A DNA stretch of 5,443 nucleotides, from positions 1-5,443 of the forward strand of contig JAJXVP010000201.1 of assembly GCA_021782055.1 (NCBI GenBank), in the 5' to 3' direction. The translations under genes and the position numbers were made by a program. This document shows positions 5,217 through 5,443 of the stretch, piece after piece (the stretch's first letter is position 1; each line of letters starts with the position of its first letter). Below the pieces are notes generated by a model. It did not search any database. It was not told the DNA's origin and saw only the letters and a program-made list of their open reading frames with translations. The stretch comes from a bacterium (lineage in GTDB: Bacteria; Spirochaetota; Spirochaetia; JABEVK01).

Positions 5217-5443
5217 GACGGCGCCCTTCTGTCGAGGGCCAGGTTCAACTCCAGAACATTGACAAAAGCTGGCGGGTCCCAGGGAAACACTGGCCTCACG
5301 GCGTGTGACTCGACCAAAGCCCGCAGGGTGGCTGGATCAAGGTGGCGTTCGTGGGCCACAAGGGGCACCTGCCACAGAGCAGCGCCCAGGTCGAGGTCGG
5401 GGTCAAGGCCGCTGGCCGAGGCTGTCACGAGGGCTTCGGGCAC
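5210..5443 (-). CDS. kdpC: KdpC, K+-transporting ATPase subunit C (C-terminal 77 residues)
   Basis: C-terminal fragment of the small, single-span KdpC subunit of the K+-importing P-type ATPase KdpFABC. KdpC associates with the K+-binding subunit KdpA and the ATPase subunit KdpB. The window edge cuts the gene; the family is usually about 190 residues, so the N-terminal membrane segment and the start lie to the right. The GTG codon at the edge is an internal valine or next to one, not a start. Diagnostic motifs are LVTASASGLDP (about residues 5-15 of the fragment), ALWQVPLVA, LRALVESH and the terminal VNVLELNLALD. A short repeat, DLDL, follows the GLDP motif, coded by a 6-bp in-frame repetition. 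The gene ends at a TAA inside the kdpC-kdpD tandem duplication and is followed by kdpD after 32 bp. The rest of the operon (kdpF, kdpA, kdpB and the KdpE-controlled promoter) is expected to the right. Confidence 0.96.
   Translation of the reverse strand: MPEALVTASASGLDPDLDLGAALWQVPLVAHERHLDPATLRALVESHAVRPVFPWDPPAFVNVLELNLALDRRAPSR

Noticed and set aside
5370..5405. Repeated AGGTCG units considered as another tandem duplication or direct-repeat regulatory site.
   Set aside because: The units are only 6 bp, in frame, and encode DLDL within KdpC. They differ in scale and location from the 15-19 bp junction duplications.

Overview
The window suggests a Gram-negative bacterium, probably a proteobacterium, with moderately high GC. 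By hand count, the left-edge gene is about 48% GC, and short samples of the other genes run from about 56% to above 60%. This assignment rests on the full-length E. coli-type KdpD sensor kinase and a transporter close to E. coli YhjE. I cannot name a genus.

Layout. (1) Bases 1-358, minus strand: the first 119 codons of an unrecognised gene that runs off the left edge. (2) Bases 359-468: a 110-bp AT-rich divergent intergenic region. It holds a plausible minus-strand promoter, a perfect 6+6 bp palindrome inside that promoter, and a 15-bp tandem duplication. (3) Bases 469-1755, plus strand: a major facilitator of the metabolite:H+ symporter family, similar to YhjE. (4) Bases 1762-5443, minus strand: the distal part of a kdp operon, read right to left as kdpC (C-terminal 77 residues only), kdpD (complete) and kdpE (complete). 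The transporter and kdpE converge tail to tail with only 6 bp between their stop codons.

The kdp genes form one functional unit. KdpC is a subunit of the high-affinity K+-importing P-type ATPase KdpFABC. KdpD is the membrane sensor kinase and KdpE its response regulator, which together switch the kdp operon on under K+ limitation. The structural genes kdpFAB and the operon promoter should lie to the right of the window. The transporter has no evident functional link to kdp.

The most unusual signal is not a gene. All four gene junctions in the window carry a near-perfect two-copy tandem duplication, of period 15, 16, 17 and 19 bp, each with one internal mismatch and with no shared sequence between them. 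Nothing similar was noticed by eye in about 5 kb of coding sequence. This looks like a spacer-generating mutational process tolerated only between genes. Collapsing one copy at the transporter/kdpE junction would leave both proteins unchanged but make their 3' ends overlap. A second point of interest is that the KdpD universal-stress domain matches, in spacing and in part of its residues, the cyclic-di-AMP-binding motif described for Staphylococcus aureus KdpD.
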